A stretch of DNA of 64,000 nt from Actinomycetota bacterium (GTDB taxonomy: Bacteria > Actinomycetota > Thermoleophilia > Miltoncostaeales > Miltoncostaeaceae): positions 62,001 to 126,000 of the forward strand of contig JACJWX010000004.1 in assembly GCA_020636905.1 (NCBI GenBank). The letters are read 5' to 3'. Of the stretch, positions 32,846 through 41,613 are shown piece after piece. The translations under genes were made by a program, and so were the position numbers. The number at the start of each line of letters is the position of its first letter. The stretch's first letter is position 1. The notes beneath the pieces are model-generated. The model did no database searches, had not been told where the DNA came from, and saw nothing but the letters and a program-made list of their open reading frames with translations.

Positions 32846-34935
32846 GAGACGACGACAAATTGGTGCGGCAACTGTCGCTGGTCGCGTTTCTCATGTCACA
32901 GCAACGCCCCGTCACCGCCGACGAGATCCACGAGTCCGTCGAGGGGTACGGCGGCATGAGCGACCAGGCGTTCCTGCGTCGGTTCTACGCGGATCGCGGT
33001 GAAATCGAGGCGATGGGCCTCCGGCTTTCGGTCGAGCGGCCCACCGACGACCCGTTCCAGGGCGATCTGTACGCGCTTCCGGCCGAGAACTTCTACCTCC
33101 CGCAGATCGACTTCGACGAGCGGGAGCTCTCGGCGCTCCAGACCTGCCTGTACCTCCTCGAGGGACAGTTCGCGTACGCGGAGCCGCTGCGGCTGGCGCT
33201 TCAGCACCTGACGCTCGGCCGGCCGAGTCCGCTGGACGACCACGCGGCACGCACCGTGTCGGTGAACCTGCTGGGCGGCGACTACTCGCCTGAGGTCGCG
33301 GGCCACCTGTCCAAGATCGAGTCGGCGATCAGTCGCCGGAAGACGATCCGGTTCACCTACTACGCCATCGGACGCGACGAGACGAGCGAGCGCGAAGTGG
33401 ACCCCTACAGCCTGCTCTACCTGGGCGGGAACTGGTACATGGTCGGCTACGCGCACGAGCGGGAGGCGACGCGCCTGTTCCGGCTGTCCCGGATGGAGGG
33501 GCGGATCACGTTCAAGACCCGCGCCGAACACGACTTCCCGCCGCCTCCGGACTTCGACGTCAGCCGCTACCGCGACCGTGCACCCTGGCAGCTCGACGAC
33601 GAATCGGAGCAGGCGACCATCCGCCTGAGCCCGCTCGTCGCCTGGTGGGTCGAGCAGATGTTCGGTGCCTTCGGCCGCGTCAGCACCGGCCGTGACGGCT
33701 GGGCCGAGTTCCGAACCGAGTTCACGTCCTCGGCGGCACTGCTCACCTGGGTCCTCGGGCTCGGCGAGGAAGCGCAGGTGCTCGCGCCCGACTCGCTCCG
33801 TGACGAGACCCGGCGAGCGCTCGAGATGATCCGCGACCGGCACGTCGACGATCCCACCGAGCTGCTGGCCAGGCCCCGTGTCGAGTGGCAGGCGGCTCCG
33901 CCCGAGGCGAGCACCGAGGCCCCCTCTCCCGACAAGGTCGTACCGGCCGAGCGGTTCGCCAGGCTGCTCGCGCTGATGACCCGCCTGCTCGCCGCCTGCG
34001 AGGATCGGCCCGATGCGCGAGTCCCGGTGGCTGATCTCCGAGAGGCCCTGAACATCGAGGCCGCGGTCCTCGAGGAGGACCTCACACTCCTCAACCTCAT
34101 CAACTTCGGCGGAGGGTGTTACACGCTCTTCGCGCAGATCGAGGGCGACGAGGTCTCGGTCGTCAAGGAGACCTACGGCGATCGCTTCGCACGACCCGCG
34201 AGGCTCTCCCCGCTCGAGGCCAAGGCACTCCTGTGGGCGCTGGAGTTCATCGGCGACCGGCTCCCCGTCGGAGCCGACGACGCGCTCGGGTCCGCCCGCC
34301 GCAAGGTCGAGGCGGCGATCGGCGAGGAAAATCTGCCCGAGGTCGAGATCGGCCAGGCGCAGGCGGCGAACAACGAGGTCTCCGCGGCGGTCAACCGGGC
34401 ACTCCGCGACGAACGCTTGCTCGAGATCGAATACTGGAACGAGGCGCGCGGCAGCCTCACAACGCGCACCATCGAGCCCCACATGCTCGTCAACTCACGC
34501 GACGCCTGGTATGTCGTTGCCCACTGTCATCGCGCCGACGACCAGCGCACGTTCCGCCTCGACCGCATCCGCGGCGCCACCGTGCTCGATCAGCACTTCG
34601 TCCGTCGTCCGGAAGTCACCGCCAGCGGCCCCTACCTCCCCTACGGCAACCAGGCCGAGGCGGCCACGCAGGCGCAGCGCGCCGAAGTCTGGTGCAGCGC
34701 CGACCAGGCCCGCTGGATGATCGAGAAGCACCCCTCCTGGGAACGCTTTGACGACGGGTCGGTGCTCGTGCAGATCCCGTTCTCCAGCGAGGAATGGCTG
34801 GTCAAGGAGATCACCAAGTACCGCGGTGAAGCCGTCCTGGTGACTCCCGCGAGTGTCCGTGACGCCGTCGCCGCGCACGCACAACAGATGCTCCAGGCCT
34901 ACAACGTGGCGGAGCCGTCAGGGAGCTCCCGCTAG
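32836..34935 (+). CDS. pafBC: Fused PafB-PafC WYL-domain transcriptional regulator
   Basis: 699 residues made of two tandem HTH-WYL-WCX units. Unit 1 (about 1-350): LVRQLSLVAFLMSQQRPVTADEI, then a WYL core with SLLYLGGNWYMVGYAHE. Unit 2 (about 375-695): FARLLALMTRLLAACE, then MLVNSRDAWYVVAHCHRADDQRTFRLDRI. In mycobacteria PafB and PafC are separate and activate the LexA-independent DNA damage response; a single-chain form is known from Arthrobacter. No proteasome gene is adjacent. ATG 32836 or 32842 are both possible starts. Confidence 0.88.
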   Translation: MAMRDDDKLVRQLSLVAFLMSQQRPVTADEIHESVEGYGGMSDQAFLRRFYADRGEIEAMGLRLSVERPTDDPFQGDLYALPAENFYLPQIDFDERELSALQTCLYLLEGQFAYAEPLRLALQHLTLGRPSPLDDHAARTVSVNLLGGDYSPEVAGHLSKIESAISRRKTIRFTYYAIGRDETSEREVDPYSLLYLGGNWYMVGYAHEREATRLFRLSRMEGRITFKTRAEHDFPPPPDFDVSRYRDRAPWQLDDESEQATIRLSPLVAWWVEQMFGAFGRVSTGRDGWAEFRTEFTSSAALLTWVLGLGEEAQVLAPDSLRDETRRALEMIRDRHVDDPTELLARPRVEWQAAPPEASTEAPSPDKVVPAERFARLLALMTRLLAACEDRPDARVPVADLREALNIEAAVLEEDLTLLNLINFGGGCYTLFAQIEGDEVSVVKETYGDRFARPARLSPLEAKALLWALEFIGDRLPVGADDALGSARRKVEAAIGEENLPEVEIGQAQAANNEVSAAVNRALRDERLLEIEYWNEARGSLTTRTIEPHMLVNSRDAWYVVAHCHRADDQRTFRLDRIRGATVLDQHFVRRPEVTASGPYLPYGNQAEAATQAQRAEVWCSADQARWMIEKHPSWERFDDGSVLVQIPFSSEEWLVKEITKYRGEAVLVTPASVRDAVAAHAQQMLQAYNVAEPSGSSR

Positions 34936-34990
34936 CCCAGGGCAACGCTCCCGACGCCGCGCACAGGCCAGGGCGCGGAGCGGATGCCGG

Positions 34991-36100
34991 TCAGTGCGTC
35001 GGTTGCGCGAGCCACCGCTGCTGTGCGTCGACGACGGCCAGCCCGGCGAGCTCCAGTTCAGCAAGTGCCGCGCTCACCTCCCGTGCCTCCAGCGAGAGAT
35101 GGGACACCAGTTCGTCCAACCGGCCGGGGCATGTCCGGATCCGATCGAAGACACGCGCGGCGGTGCCCTCGAGTTCTGTCGGCGGGACCGCCCCACCCAG
35201 GTCCGTCCAGCCCGGGTGCGGCACCTCGTCGACGACGTCGTCGACCCCCCGGCACACCGCCGCACCGGTCGCGATCAGATTCACCGCACCCGCTCCCCCG
35301 GCCTCCCAGGGCGGATGCGGCACGGCCAGCACCGGCCTGCCGAGCTCCACAGCGAAGTCGGCAGTGATCAGCGCGCCCGACGTGGCCGCCGCGTCGACCA
35401 CCACCACCGCGTGCGCGATCCCAGCCACGATTCGATTGCGTGCCGGGAACCGCCAGGGTGCCGGAAGGGTTTCCGGCCAGTACTCGCTGACGACCGCCCC
35501 CTCGGCGTCGATCCGCTTGCGGAGCGCCCGGTTCGCCCTGGGGTAGGAGGAATCGACGCCGGCGCCAAGGACGGCGATGGTGGTGCCCGCCGCGTCCAGT
35601 GCACCACGATGTGCCGCGGCGTCGACTCCTCGGGCGAGACCGCTCACGATGACCGCGCCACGACGGACCAGACCCGCGGCCAGCGACGCCGCGAACGCGG
35701 TCGACGCGACGCCGGCCCGTCTGGAGCCGACGATCGCGATGACGGGTCTCCGCCCGTCCCAGGCCTCGGCACACCGCCCCGGGGCGGTGGTGAACACGCC
35801 GAACGGTGGATCGAATGCCTGGGCCAGCAGCGGCGATGCGCGGCCGTCTCCCGCACCGATCGCCGTGATGCCTCGGGCCTTCAGGACGGCCTCGGCATCC
35901 GTCTGCGCCACCTGTCGCCGCACGCCGGCCACGCGTGCGCGGCCCGCCCCCGACACCCCCAACGCCGCACAGAACACGTCGTCACTCGCGGTCAAGAGGG
36001 AGCGCGGCCCGCCCGCCCGCCGAGCGGCGCGTTGCAGATCCCTCCCCAGGTGGTGCGCAAGCAGGGCGAGGGCGCACACGTCAGCGGTCGACAGGGTCAC
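34991..36100 (-). CDS. dprA: DNA-processing protein DprA
   Basis: 369 residues. DprA loads RecA on incoming single-stranded DNA during transformation. The Rossmann-like core holds VIAIVGSRRAG, GLARGVDAAAHRGAL and FPARNRIVAGIA. An N-terminal helical region and a C-terminal winged helix (about 300-365) complete it. The GTG start overlaps the comM stop (GTGA). Whether the organism is competent is unknown, but the dprA-comM pair is common. Confidence 0.92.
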   Translation of the reverse strand: MTLSTADVCALALLAHHLGRDLQRAARRAGGPRSLLTASDDVFCAALGVSGAGRARVAGVRRQVAQTDAEAVLKARGITAIGAGDGRASPLLAQAFDPPFGVFTTAPGRCAEAWDGRRPVIAIVGSRRAGVASTAFAASLAAGLVRRGAVIVSGLARGVDAAAHRGALDAAGTTIAVLGAGVDSSYPRANRALRKRIDAEGAVVSEYWPETLPAPWRFPARNRIVAGIAHAVVVVDAAATSGALITADFAVELGRPVLAVPHPPWEAGGAGAVNLIATGAAVCRGVDDVVDEVPHPGWTDLGGAVPPTELEGTAARVFDRIRTCPGRLDELVSHLSLEAREVSAALAELELAGLAVVDAQQRWLAQPTH

Positions 36101-37620
36101 CCGAGACTCCGGTATGCGCGCAGCCCGACGGCCTCGAGCAGGTGCGACTCGCCGACTTTCCGAGACGAGTCGAGGTCGGCAATCGTCCGGGCCACCCGCA
36201 GCACCCGGTCGAATCCCCTGGCCGTGAGGCCCAGGCGCGTCATGGCCGACTCCATGACGCGCCGCCCGTTCCCATCCAGCGACACGGCCTTCCGGAGCGC
36301 GGTGCCCTGCAGCCGTGCGTTGGGGTACTGCTGACCCCGTTCGATCCGGCGCGCATCGGCGGCCTCGACTCGGGCCGCGACCGCGCTGCTCGGCTCGTCG
36401 GGTACACCCTCGATGAGGGCGGCGGAATCGACGCGAGGCACCTCGATACGGATGTCGATGCGGTCGGCAACGGGTCCCGAGAGCCGCGCCTGGTACGTCT
36501 CGGCGCGACCGGGGGGACACACGCAGCGTCCTCCGGGGTCGTCCGCGTGACCGCATGGGCAGGGGTTGCCCGCGCAGACCAGAAGCGGCCGCGCCGGAAA
36601 CCTCGCCGACGCCATGGCGCGCACCACGTCGACGACGCCGTGCTCCATCGGTTGCCGAAGCGCGTCCAGGACCTGCGGCTGGAACGCTCCCACCTCGTCG
36701 AGGAACAGCACGCCCAGGTGGGCGAGTGTGACCTCACCGGGCTGGGGCAGCCGACCTCCACCCACGAGGCCGGCCGCCGAGATCGAGTGGTGCGGGGCTC
36801 GAAACGGCCTGCGGCTCATGAGACCCTGCCCCGGGGGGAGCCGACCGGCGACCGAGTGGATGCGTGTGAGCGTGATCGCGTCGTCGCGTGTGAGGGGCGG
36901 CAGCAGTCCCGGAATGCGTCGCGCCAGCATGGTCTTGCCACCCCCGGGGGGACCGACCATCAACAGGGAGTGCATCCCGGCTGCCGCGATCTCGAGTGCG
37001 CGCCGGGCCGCGGGCTGGCCGTGCACGTCGCAGAGATCCGGGACGTCGTTGCGAACGTCCGGGGGCCACGGCGCCGGGGCAACGATGGGAACGGGGCGTT
37101 CTCCGGCCAGGACCTCGGCGGCTTCACGGAGCGACCCGACTGGGATGATCGTCGTTTCCCCCTCGACCAGGGCCGCCTCCGCGGCGTTCTGGACGGGCAC
37201 CACCAGCGCCCGCCACCCGTGACGGGCCGCGTGCTCGGCCATGGCGAGGGTGCCCGCGACGGGTCGGAGGGTGCCGTCCAACGCGAGTTCGCCTGCCGCG
37301 CCGACCCCCGCGACGGCGGACGGACTCAGCTGTTCGGCACCGGCCAGGATCGCGAGCGCGATGGGCAGGTCGTACTGCGGCCCGGCCTTTCGCAGGTCGG
37401 CCGGAGCCAGGTTGGCCACGATGCGAACCGGCGGCACCCGGTAGCCCTGGTTGGCGATGCCCGATCGGACCCGTTCGCGGGCCTCTTGCACTGCGGCATC
37501 GGGCAGTCCGACGACGGCGAACGCCGGCAGTCCCGGGCGGAGGTCGACCTCGACCTGCACGGTCGCGGTGTCCAGGCCCACGATGGCTGGTGATGTGATG
37601 ACACAGACCATGACCGCCAT
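36097..37620 (-). CDS. comM: ComM/YifB-family Mg-chelatase-like AAA+ ATPase
   Basis: 507 residues. An N-terminal Lon-protease-like domain (about 1-170, with GLPAFAVVGLPD and GELALDGTLRPV) precedes an AAA+ domain with Walker A VGPPGGGKTMLA and Walker B GVLFLDEVGAF. CGNPCPCG-type cysteines are present in AGNPCPCGHADD. ComM is a branch-migration helicase used in natural transformation. GGAGG 7 nt before ATG 37620 supports the start. It is divergent from yraN. Confidence 0.93.
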   Translation of the reverse strand: MAVMVCVITSPAIVGLDTATVQVEVDLRPGLPAFAVVGLPDAAVQEARERVRSGIANQGYRVPPVRIVANLAPADLRKAGPQYDLPIALAILAGAEQLSPSAVAGVGAAGELALDGTLRPVAGTLAMAEHAARHGWRALVVPVQNAAEAALVEGETTIIPVGSLREAAEVLAGERPVPIVAPAPWPPDVRNDVPDLCDVHGQPAARRALEIAAAGMHSLLMVGPPGGGKTMLARRIPGLLPPLTRDDAITLTRIHSVAGRLPPGQGLMSRRPFRAPHHSISAAGLVGGGRLPQPGEVTLAHLGVLFLDEVGAFQPQVLDALRQPMEHGVVDVVRAMASARFPARPLLVCAGNPCPCGHADDPGGRCVCPPGRAETYQARLSGPVADRIDIRIEVPRVDSAALIEGVPDEPSSAVAARVEAADARRIERGQQYPNARLQGTALRKAVSLDGNGRRVMESAMTRLGLTARGFDRVLRVARTIADLDSSRKVGESHLLEAVGLRAYRSLG

Positions 37621-37764
37621 GCTGCAGCCTCCGGTGTCACGAACGGGTGACGAACCGTGTCAGTGGGTGCCCGGCACTCGCGGGTGTCCGTCGTTTCCGT
37701 CCCCGCGCGTCCCCGGACACATTCCGGCACTCCCGGGCCTGAGATTCACGGGCATGCTCGCGTC

Positions 37765-38127
37765 ATGGTCGATGGGGTCCACTCAGAGCAGGTCGCGGCG
37801 AGGTATCTGATGCGACGCGGCTGGCGTGTGCTGGAGCGCAACTGGAAGGGCGGCGGCGGTGAGCTCGACCTGGTGGTCGCGCGTCGACGCACGCTGGCGA
37901 TCGTGGAAGTCAAGAGCCGCTCGGATCGCGATCGCCTGACGGAGCCGGTGTCGTGGGCACAACTGGCACGCCTGCACCGTGCCGCCGAGGCGTACGTCAC
38001 CCAACGTTCGCGGGACGGTGACTGGGACTCATTCAGGCTCGATCTGGTGACCGTCCACCGTCGTGGATGGCGCACCGTGGTCCGCCACGTGCCGAACGGT
38101 CTCGCTACGCCGGAACTGCTCCGGTGA
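37765..38127 (+). CDS. YraN/UPF0102-family endonuclease-like protein
   Basis: 120 residues. The restriction-endonuclease-like core shows GELDLVVARRRTLAIVEVK (Glu, Asp and the EVK lysine of a PD-(D/E)XK site). The family is often next to rnhB, comM and dprA, as here, and is thought to act on DNA intermediates. ATG 37765 was chosen because EQVAARYLMRRGWRVL is the family's N-terminus. The last 23 nt overlap the end of the convergent HAD gene. Confidence 0.88.
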   Translation: MVDGVHSEQVAARYLMRRGWRVLERNWKGGGGELDLVVARRRTLAIVEVKSRSDRDRLTEPVSWAQLARLHRAAEAYVTQRSRDGDWDSFRLDLVTVHRRGWRTVVRHVPNGLATPELLR

Positions 38128-38785
38128 GCGCCCTGGTAAGCCCGCTCAGATCGTCGACGATCAGGTCGGGTGCGGCACGCTCCAGCTCCCGGCGGCCGGC
38201 GAAGCCGGTGAGCACACCGACCGTTTGCACACCCGCTGCGCGTCCCGCCCGCACGTCCACCGGTACGTCGCCGACCATCACTCCACCTTCCGGTGGAACA
38301 CCGAGGCGTTTCAGGGCGCCCAGCACCGGCTCAGGGTGGGGTTTGGTTCGACGGAAGGTGAGCCCGCTGACCACCACGTCCATCAATCCGGTCAGATCGT
38401 GCTCATCCAGGAAGTTCGCCACGGCGATCTCCGGCCCCGCGGACACGACGCCGAGCCGATACCGCGCCGAGAGTCCTTGCAGGGCGTCCCGCGCGTGCGG
38501 GGTGAGTCGTGTGCCGCCGTGGCCACCCGGCACGACCCGGGCCACCGCCCGGTTCACCGGGCCGTCGAGATCGAATCGGTCGGCAAGGGCGAGCACCCGC
38601 TGGACCGTCGACTCGGCCGCGCAGACGAGCGTCCGCGCCAGACGTTCCGGCGCCACCGGCCCGAGACGCGACGGAAGGCGAGCCATGAGTCGTGCGGTCA
38701 ACTCGTCGTCCGTGTCGCGCAGCGTGCCGTCGACGTCGAAGAGCACCGCCTGCACTCGCGTGGGATCGAGTCCCGGTTCGGTCAC
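38105..38785 (-). CDS. HAD-superfamily phosphatase, phosphoglycolate-phosphatase-like
   Basis: 226 residues. Motif I FDVDGTLRDTD, a helical cap, motif II VVSAG, motif III lysine in RRTKPHPEP and motif IV GDVPVDVRAGRAAG are all present. The GTG at 38785 overlaps the rnhB stop (GTGA). The substrate is uncertain: Gph-like or PpaX-like enzymes share this layout. Confidence 0.87.
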   Translation of the reverse strand: MTEPGLDPTRVQAVLFDVDGTLRDTDDELTARLMARLPSRLGPVAPERLARTLVCAAESTVQRVLALADRFDLDGPVNRAVARVVPGGHGGTRLTPHARDALQGLSARYRLGVVSAGPEIAVANFLDEHDLTGLMDVVVSGLTFRRTKPHPEPVLGALKRLGVPPEGGVMVGDVPVDVRAGRAAGVQTVGVLTGFAGRRELERAAPDLIVDDLSGLTRALTGAVPA

Positions 38786-39465
38786 GACCCGACCTCGGGC
38801 CCGAACCCCTCGTACACCGGCGAAGCGAACGACCGACGATGCAGTCGAGAGGGTCCGAGCGTGCGGATCGCATGTCGATGGGTCTCGGTTGCGTATCCGA
38901 CGTGCCGCGCGAAGCCGTAGCCGGGATGACGCTCGTCGGCCGGACCGGCCATCAGGCGGTCGCGCGTCGCCTTCGCCACCACGGACGCCGCCGCAATGCA
39001 CGCGCTCCGGCGGTCACCCCCGATCACCGCGGTGTGCGGCGGTGAGCCGTCCCCCAGCGGGAAACCGTCAACCAGGGCCACGTCGGGGCCCGGCTCGAGC
39101 CCCGCGAGCGCCTGTCGCAACAGGCGCAGGTTGGTCACGTGAAGCCCGTCGCGGTCGATGGTGGAGGGACTCGCCGAAAGGATCACCACCGAGCGGGCCA
39201 CCGCCATGATGGCCGCCGACAGCCGCTGGCGGGCGGCGTCGTCCAATCGCTTCGAATCATCGAGATCGGTCAGGCGGCGGCGCTGAGCCGCGGTGATCCC
39301 CTCGAGATCCAGGCACACCGCCGCGGCCACGAGCGGGCCGGCCAGGCAACCGCGTCCCGCCTCGTCCGCCCCCGCCACGAAGCGGACGCCGATCCGGCGG
39401 TCGTACGCGAACAGCCGTCGTGACACCGGTGTGCCACGGCGTCGCTGGTGCCGAGGCGGCGTCAC
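38782..39465 (-). CDS. rnhB: Ribonuclease HII
   Basis: 227 residues. It removes RNA and single ribonucleotides from DNA. Catalytic DEAGRG lies in VAGADEAGRGCLAGPLV, with further acids at ALVDG and in the AAASVVAKATRDR region. GGAGG close to the GTG start supports 39465. It is the first gene after rplS without frame problems and is translationally coupled to the HAD gene. Confidence 0.94.
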   Translation of the reverse strand: MTPPRHQRRRGTPVSRRLFAYDRRIGVRFVAGADEAGRGCLAGPLVAAAVCLDLEGITAAQRRRLTDLDDSKRLDDAARQRLSAAIMAVARSVVILSASPSTIDRDGLHVTNLRLLRQALAGLEPGPDVALVDGFPLGDGSPPHTAVIGGDRRSACIAAASVVAKATRDRLMAGPADERHPGYGFARHVGYATETHRHAIRTLGPSRLHRRSFASPVYEGFGPEVGS

Positions 39466-39481
39466 GCCACCTCCAAACGGT

Positions 39482-39865
39482 CTAGGCGTCCTGCTCGGTC
39501 TTGACCGGGAGCCGGCGCGGTCTCCGACAGACGCTGCTTCTCACGGATGCGGGAGCGCTTTCCGACCTTGCCACGGGTGGTACAACTTGGCGCGGCGCAC
39601 GTCGCCTTCCATGACCCGCTCGATCTTCCTCGATCTTGGGCGAATGCACGGGAACGTGCGCTCGACGCCGACGCCTGAAGCTCTGCTTGCGGACGGTGAA
39701 CGTCTCGCGGTTGGTCGATCCCTGCCGCTTGATGACGGTCCCTTCAAAGACCTGGACGCGCTGGCGCTGTCCTCGATGACCGAAGTGGACGCGGACGGTG
39801 TCCCCGGGCCCAAACAGGGAACGTCATCGCGGAGCTGGCTCCGCCTGTGACTCGATGACGTTCAT
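39482..39865 (-). pseudogene. rplS: 50S ribosomal protein L19, frame broken (probable base errors)
   Basis: L19 is clearly encoded but in pieces across three frames. From ATG 39865: MNVIES; then FGPGDTVRVHF and QRQRVQVFEGTVIKRQGS with TNRETFTVRKQS in one frame; GVGVERTFP in another; IERVMEGDVRRAKLYH; GKVGKRSRIREKQRLSETAP; and finally VKTEQDA with TAG at 39482-39484. I count at least six frame changes. Every segment remains good L19 sequence, and the gene is essential, so sequence error explains this better than decay. L19 sits at the 30S-50S interface. Confidence 0.8.
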
Positions 39866-39930
39866 GATCGAGACCCCATGGCTCACGGCAAAACGGCGGG
39901 GGTGTACCACGCCCCGCAGACGGAGAGCGA

Positions 39931-40603
39931 TCAGTCCCCAGGCTCACGCACCTGCGCCATTCGCCAGCAGGCGATCGCGCCGTGGTCACCCGACACGAGG
40001 ACGTCCGGGACCCGATGGCCCGCGAACTCCCGCGGACGGGTGAAATGCGGGTATTCGACCCCGCCTCCAAGCGCGTCAGAGAACGATTCCTGGTCCAGGC
40101 TGGCCTGCTTTCCGAGCGCTCCAGGAAACCGCAGGCCGACGGCGTCGATGATAGCCATCGCCGCGACTCTCGCCCCCAGCGAGCACGAACAGACCGAGAC
40201 AGATCGCGTCACTCGCGAGCACCCGTGTGGACACGCTCGTCGAACCCCTCGTAGCGACCGCAGAGCAACACGAGGTCGTCATCGGTCGCGAGCTCACGGG
40301 CCACGGCGTCGGTGAACCGGCGACCACGTGGAGTCAACACCACCACCCGCCGCGAGTCGCGCACACGGTCAGCAGGAACGCCGTAGGTGGCCTCGAGGCC
40401 GCAGCCACCACGTCGACCGAATCACCATCCCCGGCCCCCGCCGTGGGGCGAATCATCCACCTGTCCGGCCTTGAGCGGCGTGGTCGCGCGAAGATCGATC
40501 GTCCGAAGGTCATCTCTCCCGCCACAGGCGGCATTAGCCAGGTGGCGGGCCTATTCCATCCAGGTGAACCATCCCGGAACAGCGTGAAGACGTCGACGTT
40601 CAC
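39931..40603 (-). pseudogene. trmD: tRNA (guanine-N1)-methyltransferase TrmD, frame broken (probable base errors)
   Basis: TrmD methylates G37 of tRNAs to prevent frameshifting. The GTG at 40603 overlaps the rimM stop and begins MNVDVFTLF. Further segments are in different frames: RHLANAACGG, TIDLRATTPLKAGQVDDSPHGGG, MVIRVDVVAA, DDLVLLCGRYEGFDERVHT (the knot region), ASDAICLG, then FVLAGGE and AMAIIDAVGL to SDALGGGVEYPHFTRP, ending GD. One premature TAG stands where Gln is expected. At least five frame changes. Conservation of each piece points to base errors. Confidence 0.8.
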
Positions 40604-41103
40604 GACTCGTCGCCCACGAGCCCGTCGCGCAACTCGATGCTGCGTGCGTCGAGGTCGATACCGATCACCGCGTCGTGCGTGAACGGGACGAGGCGAGCGA
40701 CGCCGTCCGCCCCGACGACCTCGAGAACGTCATTCGCCGGACGTTCCAGTACGTCCCCGGACCACCCCAGCTCGCGACCGTCGGCCACGACCCGGCATCC
40801 CATGAGGTCGCGGACGTAGAAGGTGTCGTGCGCGTCGAGGGCCGGGAGCCGGTCGGCGGGCACTTCGAGCACCATTCCAGCGAGCAGCGCGGCGGCATCG
40901 CGATCGTCGACGCCTTCGAAATGGATGATGTCCGACCGCAGCGGCGCGGCGATGCGGAGGTCCGCGAGTCTCCCCCATCGGAACAACGAACATCAGCGCC
41001 GGCCCCAGCCCGGCGAGGTGTCGCCGGTGGCACACTTTCGCACCGCGCCGTGGACGCCGTGCGCCCGCACCACCTCACCCACCACGACGAACTCGGAGCT
41101 CAG
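40600..41103 (-). pseudogene. rimM: 16S rRNA processing protein RimM, frame broken (probable base errors)
   Basis: The C-terminal 128 codons are open (ADLRIAAPLRSDIIHFEGVD ... FYVRDLMGCRVV ... DVLEVVGADGVARLVPFTHD), including the PRC-barrel domain. The N-terminus VVVGEVVRAHGVHGAVR is in the same frame but separated by a TGA near 41000, with the GLGPALMFVVPMGETR stretch in another frame, so two compensating indels are implied. The start is unclear: CTG at 41103 next to the khpA stop, or GTG at 41085. RimM helps mature the 30S subunit. Confidence 0.75.
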
Positions 41104-41353
41104 TCCACGATCTCCAATGAAACCCGCCGCCCCGTTGCTGGGCGGCGCGGCGCCTCAGAAGCCGCAGCGATCGCGCGATGCGTCCACCGCGTCCGATCAC
41201 CTGGCCCAGGTCCTCCTGGGCCACGTACAGCGAAAGGACGACACCGTCGCCATCGTCCTCCACTTCGACCCGGACGTCCCGCGGCGAGTCGACGAGTCCG
41301 CGCGCGAGTTCGCCGACCATGTCGGCGATTCGCTGTGCGGCGTCGTCACTCAC
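41100..41353 (-). CDS. khpA: KH-domain RNA-binding protein KhpA, 3' end frameshifted
   Basis: The frame from ATG 41353 gives a type II KH domain with GXXG loop GRGG in GQVIGRGGRIARSLR. Beyond that the open frame runs on to 41075 with non-KH sequence, while the next frame supplies the expected RRVSLEIVD and a TGA at 41100-41102, so one indel lies near 41140. KhpA works with KhpB/Jag in cell-envelope growth. The start overlaps the rpsP stop (ATGA). Confidence 0.8.
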
Positions 41354-41592
41354 GCGGCGGCTTCCACGATCTTGATCAGCTTCTGCACGGCACGCGTGGG
41401 CTGCGCCCCGTTGCCGATCCAGTGGTTGGCCCGTTCCAGGTTGATCTCCACGAGGGAGGGTTCCGTCTGCGGGTTGTAACGGCCGATCGTCTCGATGTTG
41501 CGCCCGTCCCGGGGCGAACGTTCGTCAGCGACGACGACTCGGTAGATCGGATTCTTCTTGCCGCCCACACGGGCGAGCCGGATCTTGACCAC
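41350..41592 (-). CDS. rpsP: 30S ribosomal protein S16
   Basis: 80 residues, full length and intact (MVKIRLARVGGKKNPIYRVV ... GRYNPQTEPSLVEINLERANHW). It is the last undamaged gene before the frame-broken stretch in the direction of transcription. It lies 21 nt after ffh and overlaps khpA. Confidence 0.97.
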   Translation of the reverse strand: MVKIRLARVGGKKNPIYRVVVADERSPRDGRNIETIGRYNPQTEPSLVEINLERANHWIGNGAQPTRAVQKLIKIVEAAA

Positions 41593-41613
41593 GATGCTCC
41601 TTGCGACTGCGTT

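Noticed and set aside
39541..40327. Several short open frames that look like independent small genes
   Set aside because: They hold fragments of L19 and TrmD in shifted frames (for example GDVRRAKLYH and ASDAICLG), so they are pieces of the broken genes.
40604..41099. Real gene decay of rimM
   Set aside because: The C-terminal half is open and conserved, and the two frame changes compensate each other, which fits base errors rather than loss of function.
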